DNA from: Aquatica leii
Taxonomy: Eukaryota > Arthropoda > Insecta > Coleoptera > Lampyridae
DNA: 64,000 nucleotides
Reading direction: 5' to 3'
NCBI GenBank assembly: GCA_035610365.1
Contig: CM069432.1
Coordinates: 71,614,520-71,678,519 of the forward strand
Position 1 is the first letter of the stretch. Every line of letters starts with the position of its first letter. Shown here piece by piece: positions 22,831 through 32,770 of this stretch. A program made the translations under genes and the position numbers. Below the pieces are notes generated by a model, which did not search any database, was not told where the DNA came from, and saw nothing but the letters and a program-made list of their open reading frames with translations.

Positions 22831-23817
22831 ACGGACCTAAACTTGTGTATTGTGGTGATCGCCAGCGAACGAGGCTAGACGATTGACGTGGACCACTTTT
22901 GGCTTGCCTCTGGGTGGTTTTCAGATGCGATATATAACGTCATTAATACGCTGTACGACTTCATATAGGCCCTCCCATTCTTTTTGCAGTTTCGGCGACA
23001 AACCACGTCTCCGTTGGGGGTTACACAACCAGACCATGTCGCCAGGTTGAAACCCACCATTTTGTGTCTTGACGTCATATCTAGTTTTCATCTTGTAGCT
23101 GGAAATTTGTGTGTTTTTACGGACCTCTTCATGTACTTCGTCTAGCCTCTTTGTCAGCTTGCTGACGTAATCTTCTCCAGCAACTTCTTCTTCCGGTCTT
23201 CGTCCAAATTGAAGGTCGCATGGCAGTCGTATTTTGCGACCAAACATCACACAGGATGGTGTTTGGCCTGTGCTTTCGTGAACGGATGATCGGTATGCCA
23301 TTAGGAAAAGGTGCAAATACTGATCCCAGTCTCTTTGGTGTTCGGATACAACTTTGGCAAAGTATTTTGCCATTGGCCGATTCATCCGTCTAACCATGCC
23401 ATCAGATTGAGGATGGAGAGGTGTCGTCCTAGCTATCTTAATTCCCAACAGTCGGCAAACTTCTTGAAACAGCCCAGACTCAAAGTTACGGCCTTAATCG
23501 GAGTGTAATTCCAACGGAACTCCAAACCAACAGAAAAACTCTTTTACTAATACGTCTGCGACTGTAGCTTCTTGATTGGGTATGGCTTAAGCCTCCGTCT
23601 ATTTCGTGAAATAATCCATCGCTACCAAAATTTATTTATTTCCCGAATCGGATTCTAGGGACGGCCTTGCGATGTCTTCCATGTTGTATTGCTTCATGGG
23701 TGCTTTGCGTTTTCTCGCTGAACCATTTCGTGATGCGCATACCGTGCACTTACCGCACCATTTCATGATGTCCTCTTTGCAGTTCATCCAGTAGAATCGT
23801 TCTTGTACTTTACCCAA
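22390..23817 (-). pseudogene. Gypsy integrase through Pol C-terminus
   Basis: A zinc-finger remnant (VQERFYWMNCKEDIMKWCGK, CTVC) lies at 23720-23817. A decayed core follows with MDYFTK and a stop inside the second aspartate motif, then an open stretch 22921-23448 from GIKIARTTPLHPQSDGMVRR. The catalytic glutamate of the usual SDGMVE motif is replaced by Arg near 23390, so this integrase would be inactive. The C-terminal region reads SPKLQKEWEGLYEVV and KPKVVHVNRLASF, a typical 412/mdg1 Pol end, with TGA near 22924 and TAG near 22836. Both stops could come from C-to-T changes in CGA and CAG codons. The macro domain follows in the same frame. Confidence 0.8.
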
Positions 23818-23976
23818 TGTTTTCTTAATGCCAAAGTGTTTTCATTATGTCCCATCGTGGAAATGCTTCAACACTTCTGACACCCTGCTCTTTGGCACTA
23901 CCAACTATAATGTTTCCTGCGCCCTCGACAGTTTCTAGGGATCGCTTAAGAAGACTTTCTTCTACTATCAAGATTT

Positions 23977-24900
23977 CTACTGCGCCCAGTACGCTATGTT
24001 CTTTCTGCCCAAAGCACTCACTTCTTTCAAGGTTGGTCGCCAGCCGTTTTCTCTCCAGTCCAGGAGTAGTCTTATTTCAGGATTATTTTCTTGTTCGCGA
24101 CGTAACTGCTCAGGTTCCCACTCATCATCAAGCAAAGCAGTTCTCCGGAGGCATTCAACTTTTTCTTCCAGTCGCAAACAATCGCTGCAGTCTGCCGGAC
24201 ATGGTCTTCTAGACAAGGCATCAGCATTCCAATGACTGCTTCCGACACGGTGTTCTGTGTCATAGTCATACTCTTGTAGTCTCTCGATCCATCTTGCCAT
24301 TTGTCCTTCCGGTTAACGGAACTGCAGTAGACATTTTAAAGCGACGTGGTCTGTTCACAGTAAAAATTTTCGTCCATACAGATATTTGTAGAAATGTTCG
24401 ATGGACTTGACGACCGCTAACAGCTTCCTCCTAGTCATGCAATAATTTCTTCCTGACTTGGACAAAACTTTGCTAAAATACGCGATAACTTTTTCTTGTC
24501 CTTCTAGAACCTGCGAAAGAACTGCGACTATGGCCAGGTCGGTATCCAAAACAAATTTTTCATCTTCTCTTGGATAACTCAGAATCGGCGAAGTGACTAG
24601 GGCCTGTTTTAGTTGATGGAAAAAATTGTCACCGTCTTCATCCCATCTAAATTCTGCTCTTCTTCCGTCAATTTCGTCAAAGGTTTGGCAATATTAGCAA
24701 ATCCGGGTACAAATCGTCTATAATACGTGCACAACCCAAGGAAATTTTGGACCTGATGTTTGTGGATTGGTCTTGGCCATGTTTGCACTGCTCAGATTTT
24801 GCCTGAGTCAGCCATTACTCCATATCTAGATACGACGTGGCCAAGGTATTGCACTTCCTTCTTAAATACGTGGCACTTCTTTGGGCTCAGTTTGAGATTA
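23977..24900 (-). pseudogene. Gypsy RT thumb/connection and RNase H remnant
   Basis: From about 24900 the frame reads ANLKLSPKKCHVFKKEVQYL, the end of the RT palm and thumb. It continues through LGLCTYYRRFVPGFANIAKP and then RNase H (24355-24549, VIAYFSKVLSKSGRNYCMTR; 23977-24300, VGSSHWNADALSRRPCPADC). Frame changes and stops separate the blocks. The upstream RT palm, including the YxDD catalytic box, is absent: protease runs straight into this segment at about 24900-24905. That is an internal deletion. Confidence 0.8.
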
Positions 24901-25101
24901 GCCCCACGTAGTCACTGAAACAGGACGAATGATGGTCTTCGTCGCTCCCGTGTCAACGAGTAACTGAACACTTCTTCCATTGATCTTACCATCGAGATAA
25001 ATGCTATGCAATTGCTCTATCGGCGATGCCATTTGAATTGTAATCTCCGGAGCCTGACTAGATGAGATTACTTTTTGTTTCTTTTGGTAACTTCGTTCCA
25101 A
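24898..25101 (-). pseudogene. Gypsy protease remnant
   Basis: Encodes LDGKINGRSVQLLVDTGATK with the aspartic protease DTG triad, followed by TIIRP. The frame ends at the deletion junction with the RT remnant. Confidence 0.75.
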
Positions 25102-25135
25102 ATTTTTGAGTGCTTTTCTTGTCTTCTTCTTAGGT

Positions 25136-26128
25136 TTAGTACGATGCCGTCGTACATGGTCTATTGCACCGCAGTTTCACTTTTCTTTCCCGAAGTATTC
25201 GTCGCGCTATCTCTTCGATGCTTTCCAGGGTCTGCTCGGGTACTTCTGCAGCACAGCAGAGTCTATGACCGTCTCGTTGCGATGCTTGTTTTGCAACTTC
25301 AAACTCTAAAACATGCACCAAAGCGTCATCCAATGTCTTCGGTCGAGCTAACCGTAGAGTCTGCTGCGTTTTGCTGTCTTGGAGGCCGTCTACAAAGGTT
25401 TGTATAACCAACTGCTCCAAGAAGGTATGTGGTGCTGTAAGATACGCAAGTCGTGTTAATCTGGCGATGTCAGCCTCAAATCATTGAAGACTTTCGGCAG
25501 CTTTCTGAACCCGACTTTTAATTTGAGTTTGTTGCACTTGTTAAAGATGAGCATCTCCATATCTTATTTCTAAACGTGAAGTTAAGAGTTCATAATTTGT
25601 TTGCAGGTGGACAGGTACAATCTGTAAAATTCCAAGCGCTTCTCCACGTAAGGACACTATTAAAGACGTCGCTTTCTGCTTGTTGCTCCAAACATTAGCT
25701 GTAGCTGCGGCTTCAAACTGCTTGTAGAAGGTTGACCATGAAACTTTACCATTAAAATTCGGAGGTACAACTTTGAACTTGTGAGTGGTTTCTTCCCTAT
25801 GGTCCATTATGAAATCTTGACTGGTGACGCTTCCTCCGCTGTGACAATTCATTCGATTTATTCTTTCTTCAGGCAGTTTTATTCTGTCTTCTAGTTTGTC
25901 TTCTATTGCTTCCATTTTCTCATTCATAGTTTTGCAAATTTCTTCTTTTAAATTTAACATATTTGCTTGGGTTTCCTCTTACACAGTTTTGATTTGATTT
26001 CCTACACTAACTTGTATTTGTTCCTCAATAGTCTTTATTTGATTTTTCATGCTCGCTCGTTTTTCTTCTTTTAAACTTATAGAATTTGCTTCCATTTTCT
26101 GCAAATTTTCGTAAAACTTTTTTTCCAT
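25136..26128 (-). pseudogene. Gypsy gag with N-terminal coiled coil
   Basis: The likely start is the ATG at 26126-26128. A Lys/Glu-rich coiled coil with a TAA near 25980 runs to about 25860. The capsid-like core follows in two frames: 25541-25960 (KVVPPNFNGKVSWSTFYKQF, SLRGEALGIL) and 25136-25420 (VIQTFVDGLQDSKTQQTLRL). This is the typical 412/mdg1-type gag of arthropods. At least one stop and one frameshift separate the parts. No zinc knuckle is recognisable after it. Confidence 0.78.
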
Positions 26129-26387
26129 TTTTCTAGATTTTCTTAGATATTTTTATTCATCGATTTGAGAATTTAAAATATTTTTGAATCCATTTTAAAC
26201 TGCTTGCAAACGCGTCACCGGCATAAATTATATATAACACTAATAAAAAGTTTAAACACACTACTTTAACGAACTGAAACAGTTACGATTAAACGCGGAC
26301 TAAAGTTTTATTTATTTACGCAATCAATGTTTTTATTATTAGAGCCATATTAATTTACTTAATGGTATTTACACTAAAAAAAAATCG

Positions 26388-26408
26388 CGAACCCGACACC
26401 TGTCACCA
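26388..26408 (-). other. Primer-binding site, tRNA-Leu-like
   Basis: The minus strand reads TGGTGACAGGTGTCGGGTTC, two bases inside the 5' LTR. The complement has the spacing of a tRNA 3' end: CCA, discriminator, 7-nt acceptor, 5-nt T stem. It matches tRNA-Leu as I recall it at about 17 of 21 positions. Confidence 0.55.
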
Positions 26409-26410
26409 CT

Positions 26411-27850
26411 TGTAACGTTTAGTATTATTTATTAATTTAATTTATACTAATACTATATATACACCATTATAACTAACTTGTTACGTGCAAAATTTTTATA
26501 ACGTAATACCCTGTATATTGAATTAAAATTAGATTCCGATTTTGACGCCTTCTGCCGATCTTTTCTTGTGACTGTCATTTTACGACGAAGTCGTTAAGCT
26601 GACAACTGCATGACCTGTGTCGCTTAACGAAAAATTTCGAATGACATTCTCTGTAATGGAAATCAAATTATAACTTCATTACGCTTTTAAAATAATTTAG
26701 TCGTCACAGGCCGTTCCACCACGTTTTGGCCCACATGTTTCTATTCAATAAAGAATAATGAGGGAATAATATCGACAAATACCTTCATGGGACGAGTATA
26801 ACTATATATAAGGCCTACGGTTAAAACTAAAAAAAAACAAGACAAGACAAGGACTTTTCTTCGAGATCCTATTCATGCGGCAAACACCTGCAAAACCAAT
26901 TTTCATTGAATGTGTACAACAGCATTCGACAATCGGGTTGTTATGTGTACTTTCTTTTAGCAGTAATTAACAATTTTGTAGATCTTGATTTCGTGACTCA
27001 TTATGTTGTCACGATTTGCTACTCAAATTTATTTTAGGCTAACTTGCCGGGGAAAACGTTTTCTTCGACCAAGTAGGTACTGGATTGTGGGTAAGTTTAT
27101 TTAATTATTTTATCGCTGTCAGAAAAGTCACTTACGGAACTTTGGCTAGTGTTAATTTCGTAATTACTATCATTGTTTTAATACCATTAAGGTAGTTTCA
27201 TTAATTATTTTGTGTGCATGCTGTGTACAAACAATAGTTACTACGAAATTTTCTTCGCTGTTCTTCGCTTCGACTTAACCTACATATGTATTGTGTGTTG
27301 CCGATACTGCTGGCATTTATGCACTGAGAATTAGATATACTTGTGTTAATCATCTACGTTACTAAATTAAAGTTTTTATACCTGTTAATCTTTCTTTTAT
27401 GGTAACATACCTTTCTCTTTTATTGTGGTTACCCGAACATCAGAGTAACAAGCATTACGAACCTAAACATTCGTTACAAGCTTGGACCACCTGTCTTGAT
27501 CGAAGCAGCAGTGTTAAGTATAAATGATCTGGCGCCCTTACTTATTATTCTCTTGAACTTCTCCTATCTCCGACTGTGTGAGTTGGCCGTGCAAGGTTTG
27601 TAAGACCTAAAGCTTGTAACAAACTAAATTAATTAAATCTAAGGATATTTAATAAAAACACTTACATTCATTTATATCCGCAGATAACTATTTAATACTT
27701 ATTGTTTGTTTACACTAAAGTCACGCACAAGGTTATACTCGCATTTATACACATTTTCGAAATCCTTCTCGAATGTTCCATATCTTTCGGTATACGTTCT
27801 AGAACTGGAATAACAACTTCAAGAAGGCTCTTGAATTTGAGAACGTTTCA
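26411..27850 (-). repeat. 5' LTR of macro-Gypsy, split by another LTR
   Basis: Matches the 3' LTR on both sides of the insertion at 26479-27621. Part of the LTR interior is deleted relative to 21804-22222. Confidence 0.82.
26479..27621 (+). mobile_element. Solo LTR, 1143 bp, nested in Gypsy LTR
   Basis: Begins TGTTACGTGC and ends CTTGTAACA, flanked by an AACT duplication (26475-26478, 27622-27625). The flanking sequence rejoins exactly as in the intact LTR at 21804-22222. It holds a TATA-like CTATATATAAGG near 26803. A segment bounded by TTTTAG and GGTAAGTTT near 27040-27100 looks like an exon. The strand is inferred from the TATA. A diverged relative is at 43400-44518. The parent family is unknown. 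Confidence 0.78.
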
Positions 27851-27854
27851 ATAG

Positions 27855-28024
27855 TTTATGATTATAAGCGACTTTCGGCTTAGACCGCGTCGTAGTTAAA
27901 CACCCAGGCATACGCCAAGTTGTACTTCTTGTTTTGGCTCTCAAGAAGAGACTAGGACTAAGCCTAAGTCAGGGTGTTTAACTCCGACGCGGTCTAAGCC
28001 GAAAGTCGCTTATATAACCATAAA
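27855..28024. mobile_element. Palindromic MITE, family B
   Basis: Arms of about 50 bp (27855-27905 and 27972-28024) are inverted copies around AAGCGACTTTCGGCTTAGAC. The central part reads CAAGTTGTACTTCTTGTTTT. A one-armed copy is at 39600-39740. The macro-Gypsy inserted directly at its left edge. Confidence 0.8.
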
Positions 28025-29118
28025 CACAACTGCGAAAGCTTAAGATTTTATAACGTTTCCATAGTTTTCCAGTTCTGTTTAAATTTTTGCAAACAAAAAA
28101 ATATATAATTCACTGTTTAAATGCATGTTATTTTTTTATTAAAAAATCTGTATGTGGTTTAAAATTCTTACGAAGAAAAGTCCGAAGAGGTTATTAACCT
28201 ACTTACACAAAATTTTACGATTTTCCTTGAACTACCTGTACACTTAAAGTTTAATATACATTTATTAAAGTAAATATTATAGGTAAAACGTTTTATTCAC
28301 ACTCAGTTAGTAACGTACAGTTTCCCGAACCTCTTAAAGATTGGTAAGTGAGCGGTTTCCATGGTTAAAAAAAACGAGTATGTAATGAAACCTCGCGGTC
28401 AGTAATGTACACTTTCCGAACCTGTAATTCGTGTGTGTTATGTTTTAACTAATTTGATAAAATGACAATCATAAATTAAATACGTATATGTCAATTGTGA
28501 AGTGTGCCTACTACGTTTTAATTTTTTACAGAAACAAACGATAATATTTTGGAAGTAGGTTTTCATTCATTTTTTATTAGTTTTATGTTATTTATTTTAT
28601 TTAATGGCTGATTGTGAATAAAATTGTATACAAACCTTGGCAAAAGTGTTCCATTTGTCTCGAGAACTAGTTCACCTCGAGGCTATGCCTCTCGGTAAAC
28701 TATAGTTCTCTCGACAGAAATGGAATATTTTCCGCTTCGGTATGTAATCTACTATTATATTAGTCTTATTTGTTTTGATTAAGTTTATTCGAGCCCTGCG
28801 ATAATTAAAAGTATTGATTTTTTTTTCACAACCGCAATTGTTATTTTATAATTCATAATTGCGATCGTTATTGTATAGACGCTCGATAATCGCGATTATT
28901 ATTTTGCATAATGACTGATTAATTGTGATTGCAATCATATTTAAATTGATCGTTCTGGCCATTGCTTTAAATGTTTTTTGCTAATGTTGGCATATGTCGA
29001 GTAAAAATATTGTTTTTTTAAATGTTACGGCTGCATTTTTTAGCACCATGTCTAATAAATACTTAGTTTTTAAAAAGTAAAAAAAAATTATAAACAAAAT
29101 TCTGTTATGATATTTTAG
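28025..29118. other. Unassigned; possible intron of the downstream gene
   Basis: No coding region supported. Contains an imperfect hairpin at 28649-28725 and stretches of ATTGCGAT-type simple sequence near 28830-28930. It lies just upstream of two likely host exons and may be intronic. Confidence 0.35.
28649..28725. repeat. Imperfect inverted repeat
   Basis: TTCCATTTGTCTCGAGAACT at the left and its diverged complement ending ACAGAAATGGAA at the right, with a GAGGC/GCCTC turn. Hairpin or small MITE. Confidence 0.6.
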
Positions 29119-29611
29119 CACGCTCAAAGCACTTCAATACAAATAATTTTGAAAATACTAATACATTTTCAAATCTAAGATACTCAAATGTAGCAGTTTC
29201 TCAAATATACGGAAGAAAACGTCCATTGTTATTTATTGATGACGACCGTAAAGACGAATAAATTTATTCTTTCTACAGCTCTGTTTCACTCAACGAAGGT
29301 ATAAGTAGACAAGGAATAATAAGTAATTTTTTTAATATTCATGTTTTATAGCTGAAGATACGTCCTATAATATTTTGAAAATACTAGAACCAGAACCTGC
29401 CACACCAGAACGACCACAAAGTGTGTGCTCAAATGCGTCAAGTGTCGACTCCAAAATAAGCAATAGAGTGATACAATTGGATACTCCGTCAAAAATCCTT
29501 TTAAAGGATAAATCGATGAAATTGTTCTTTCAGAAATTTAAAACTAATTTTAATTTAATTTGCATTGTTTTAGCTATTTATATATTTTCGATTTATATTT
29601 TACAAAAGTAA
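29119..29611 (+). CDS. 3' end of a host gene: tail-anchored membrane protein, two exons
   Basis: Exon 29119-29247 follows GATATTTTAG and carries an open frame containing SNLRYSNVAVSQIYGRKRPL and then LFIDDD. It ends at a GTAAAG donor in phase 1. Exon 29352-29611 follows ATGTTTTATAG and continues in phase: EDTSYNILKILEPEPATPER, QSVCSNASSVDSKISNRVIQ, then a C-terminal hydrophobic segment (LICIVLAIYIFSIYIL) and TAA. The intron is 104 bp, GT-AG. AATAAA overlaps the stop, giving an immediate poly(A) signal. Phase-compatible splicing, protein-like composition and the absence of stops support a real gene. A short luminal tail after one transmembrane helix suggests a tail-anchored protein. A LEM-domain nuclear membrane protein is one guess, unsupported. 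Upstream exons are not identified. Confidence 0.5.
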
Positions 29612-30109
29612 ATAAATACTTGAATATACATACTCTTTTATTCTGTTAAATATGACATTGTTTAAGTTTATTTGACATTGATTTGTGTCGTAACAGTAGC
29701 TATTGTTTATGATATTAATCTTTTTTGAACAGGTAAACGGCAAAGTAAACACAAATATAAGAAAAGGTTCCAACTCCAATTTTTATTATATTATAAAGTC
29801 TTAGTTTCCTGAATTCAGTTTTTCTTCAAGTTCTTAAAACGGTATTCGTTTTTTGTTGTTTAAGCTTTTATTGATAAATTTTGCAGAAAAACGTCTACAA
29901 GATAATCAGTAAGAATACACCATGAGCCTTGATACTACCGAAATAATTTTGTAATAAAGATTTCTAAAAGCGCCTTGGTAATAGCTCGAGGCCGAACTAA
30001 ATTCATTGGTAATCTGACTTAAAAATGTATCAGTGCAAAACTATTCTAATCAAAAATTAAGCAGTTAGTGTTTGGTTAATGATTTGTTTTCATACTAACA
30101 AAAATGATT
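29612..30109. other. Unassigned AT-rich DNA
   Basis: Nothing recognised between the host exons and the transposase fossil. Confidence 0.4.
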
Positions 30110-31110
30110 TTAACAATACATGAAAGCGTTGAACCCATTTCTCATTATTTTGAAAACAATGGTTGTGGTAGTGGTACTGCAAATTTGTTTAACTAACGAC
30201 ATCCAAATCAGATCACTTCAAGTGTATACGTATTAAGTTTCGTTTCAAAGTTTCAGTAAACAAGAATTATGAACCTCTCATCTGAAATAAAATTGGCATC
30301 TTTAGGCCAAGTTGTTGTTAATCGTACATCGAGTACAAGACAAATGACTGCTGAATCTGTTTATTAAAAACCAGTATTCAAAAAAATTGAAAACATCACA
30401 GATTTCATCCTTCGAACTTTAATCTGATGCAAGAACTTAACAAAGATGACTTTGATCGACAATTACAATTTTGTGAAACCATGACTGAACGGATGATTGC
30501 AAATCCAAATTTGCTTTTTAATATGTGCTTTTCTAACAAGTGTTCGTTTTGTTTAAATGGGGCAGTCAATTGCCATAACTGTCGTTATTGGTCTTATTGG
30601 AATGTGGCATTAATGCAAAAAAGACACACTCAACAAACGTTAAAATTATATGTTTGGACCGGTATGTATGATATTGTTGTTGGATACTTTTTTTAACCAA
30701 GAAATTTGAACGACAAAACGTACTTGGGTTGGTTGGGAAACCACATAGACCCAATGCTAACCGATATTTTACGAATTAATGAAAGTTATCTGGAAAACGG
30801 AATTAGTATTGTATATGACGGAGCTCCTCCGTATTATGCTTTACTTGTTTGACAATACCTGAACTGACGATTTCCAAGCAATTGGCAAGATAGGACTGAC
30901 AGAATGGCCACTTTATGATATTTCTTCTTTACATTTTTTTGTTGAGTCAATAAAAAAATAAAATTTATTCGACGGTTTTTGAGTCATTGCAACATTTACG
31001 TTAGCGCATAGTAAAATAATATCGTGTTATTACTACTGAAATGCTTCAAAACGTTTGAGAACGTTATGCGCAAATATTCGCAGAACAAAGTAACCAAAAC
31101 ACCTATTTCG
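30110..31110 (+). pseudogene. Tc1/mariner-type transposase fossil
   Basis: Frame-shifting pieces follow transposase order. An N-terminal linker near 30280-30370 reads LGQVVVNRTSSTRQMTAES. The core at 30427-30696 reads MQELNKDDFDRQLQFCETMT, then NMCFSNKCSFCLNG and NCHNCRYWS. The second catalytic region near 30815 reads IVYDGAPPYYAL. A degenerate C-terminus runs to about 31110. In active relatives the first motif is FSDEC; here FSNKC has lost the aspartate. It belongs to the broad mariner-type group with GAPPH-style motifs, distinct from the DD41D copy at 12442. No TIRs were identified. Confidence 0.7.
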
Positions 31111-31348
31111 CGTTTTGTTTAGTACATATTAAAATCATATTCGCTACAGTAAACATTTCGATAATGTGAACACATTTAGTATGAATATTATTTTACGTTA
31201 TTGAGAGTCTGCTGTAGTCTATTTTATAATCCACCGCATAAGTAAGTATACACATCTATATATTTTTTTTTAAATCAATCATTTTATGTTTTTACTTGTA
31301 CTAAAATAAATAACATTTTACTGCACTCTTCATTATGTCAAAACATTT

Positions 31349-31597
31349 TTAAACACATTTAGTTTTGCGAATAATTGCAAATTCAGGTTTCAAATTATTA
31401 ACTTGGAATCGTTGACAATCAATACACTTTCTTGTACTTTTTATAATATTACGCCTTAGTGTATTCTTTGTATTAGTGTATTCTTTATATTTTGCACTGA
31501 TTCTTACTATAGTCCTGTTTACACCATACTGCCCTGCGCTAGGCGCATCATGGTATTGTAATAATGTATTAGAAACTTGAGATTTGGGCATGGGTTG
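31349..31597 (-). pseudogene. Gypsy integrase zinc-finger fragment
   Basis: An 80-codon open piece reads QVSNTLLQYHDAPSAGQYGV and later KSTRKCIDCQRFQVNN. This is the N-terminal HHCC finger of Gypsy integrases. The second histidine of the usual AGHFG motif is Gln. No core domain follows and no LTRs are nearby. Confidence 0.65.
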
Positions 31598-32479
31598 ACC
31601 TTGTTAGTTCTAATTATTCTCAAGCAACTAGTGGCGTTCCATGTAAATGATCATTACAGTAGTATATAAATACATTTTAGTTAGTTGCTAAAATGCTTAA
31701 ATGTTTTCTCTTTTGAGTACGGTAAAATAAAAATTTACTTTGATGGTAAAAAATAAATTGTGTATTCACATATTATCGGCACACACAACGAGATTATTTG
31801 ATTCCCACAATTTTAGCAAACAACGAGTCATCAAAGATGCAAACGAAGTATAGCATAAATGACTTTAAAATAAACAAACCATTATTGTAATTTAATCTCG
31901 ACAAGTGTAAGAAGAACACTTAAATAAGCAAAGTGAAATTAAAACGGTTAATAAAAAATAGTTACAAAAAAAATATGAAGTAAATAATGAGCCCATAGTC
32001 AAAACAAAAATAAATGTACGCTATAAACACATAGTAGTGTAGATGTGTTTGTAATTTTATAAATACTACTTATGTTTTACTGTTATTTTTTGTTGTTTTA
32101 TTAAAATTTACTTGTACGACAAATTTAAACAGACATCTTTTTTTGGAACTGTTTTTATTGGCCATAATAAAGTGCTCACAATAGCGTCGCTTGAAAAGAC
32201 TACAACAAAGTTTCGTTCGTTTGCTCCTACCGGAACGATAAATTTAATATGTATTAATTATTTTACTTTTTGCATCTGATGAAAGCTAGTAAATATGTTT
32301 TTAAGTTTTATTACACTATAAAACAAATTATAGTTCAGTTATGTGTAATGATAGAAAACTTAATTCCAAAATTAAAAAACTTTAGAATGTTTAAATCATT
32401 ATAGTTCCAGACAAAGTGGCACTTGAAAACGCAGCAGGCGCGTTTTAGGGTACTTATCCCGATTTTGTTTAAATTTTAT
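31598..32479. other. Unassigned AT-rich DNA
   Basis: No features recognised. Confidence 0.4.
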
Positions 32480-32770
32480 TACGTAAATAGCTATAGAGAT
32501 GAAAACGTTGAAAGCTGATTTTGTATTCGCGTAATTCAGATAAGTTTTGAATAAACAGCGAGCTAAAGTCACAACGTATAAACATTGTAAGAAGACAATG
32601 TCAATTTAAATAAGAAAATGTTACCAGAGTGAACCACTGGACGGCCGTTATGTGTGAAATACGATGGCTGAGCTATCTCATAGTATAAATTTACTATATA
32701 TAAATAATATTCCAAGTATGTAATTGGTTATAAGGTTGAAAACGCTAAAAACTGATTTTATAAATTTTGT
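32480..32770. repeat. Second copy of MITE family A
   Basis: Begins ACGTAAATAGCTATAGAGAT and contains AAGTTTTGAATAAACAG and GAACCACTGGACGGCC, the inverse of a motif at 19490-19510. It ends with GTTGAAAACGCTAAAAACTG. It is more diverged than the first copy and carries the extra segment shared with 20061-20112. Confidence 0.6.

Larger units (their letters stand above)
21804..27850 (-). mobile_element. 412/mdg1-like Ty3/Gypsy element carrying a macro domain
   Basis: The LTRs begin TGTAACGTTTA and end GTTTCA. The left (3') LTR is 21804-22222. The right (5') LTR is 26411-27850 and is split by a foreign LTR at 26479-27621. A 4-bp ATAG duplication flanks the whole element (21800-21803, 27851-27854). 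A primer-binding site (26388-26408) and polypurine tract (22223-22234) adjoin the LTRs. The interior, in minus-strand order, is gag, protease, reverse transcriptase remnant, RNase H, integrase and a macro domain. The RT palm is deleted and the frames carry many stops, so the copy is dead. Motifs such as TTPLHPQSDGMV and the gag style suggest the 412/mdg1 group (inference). Confidence 0.9.
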
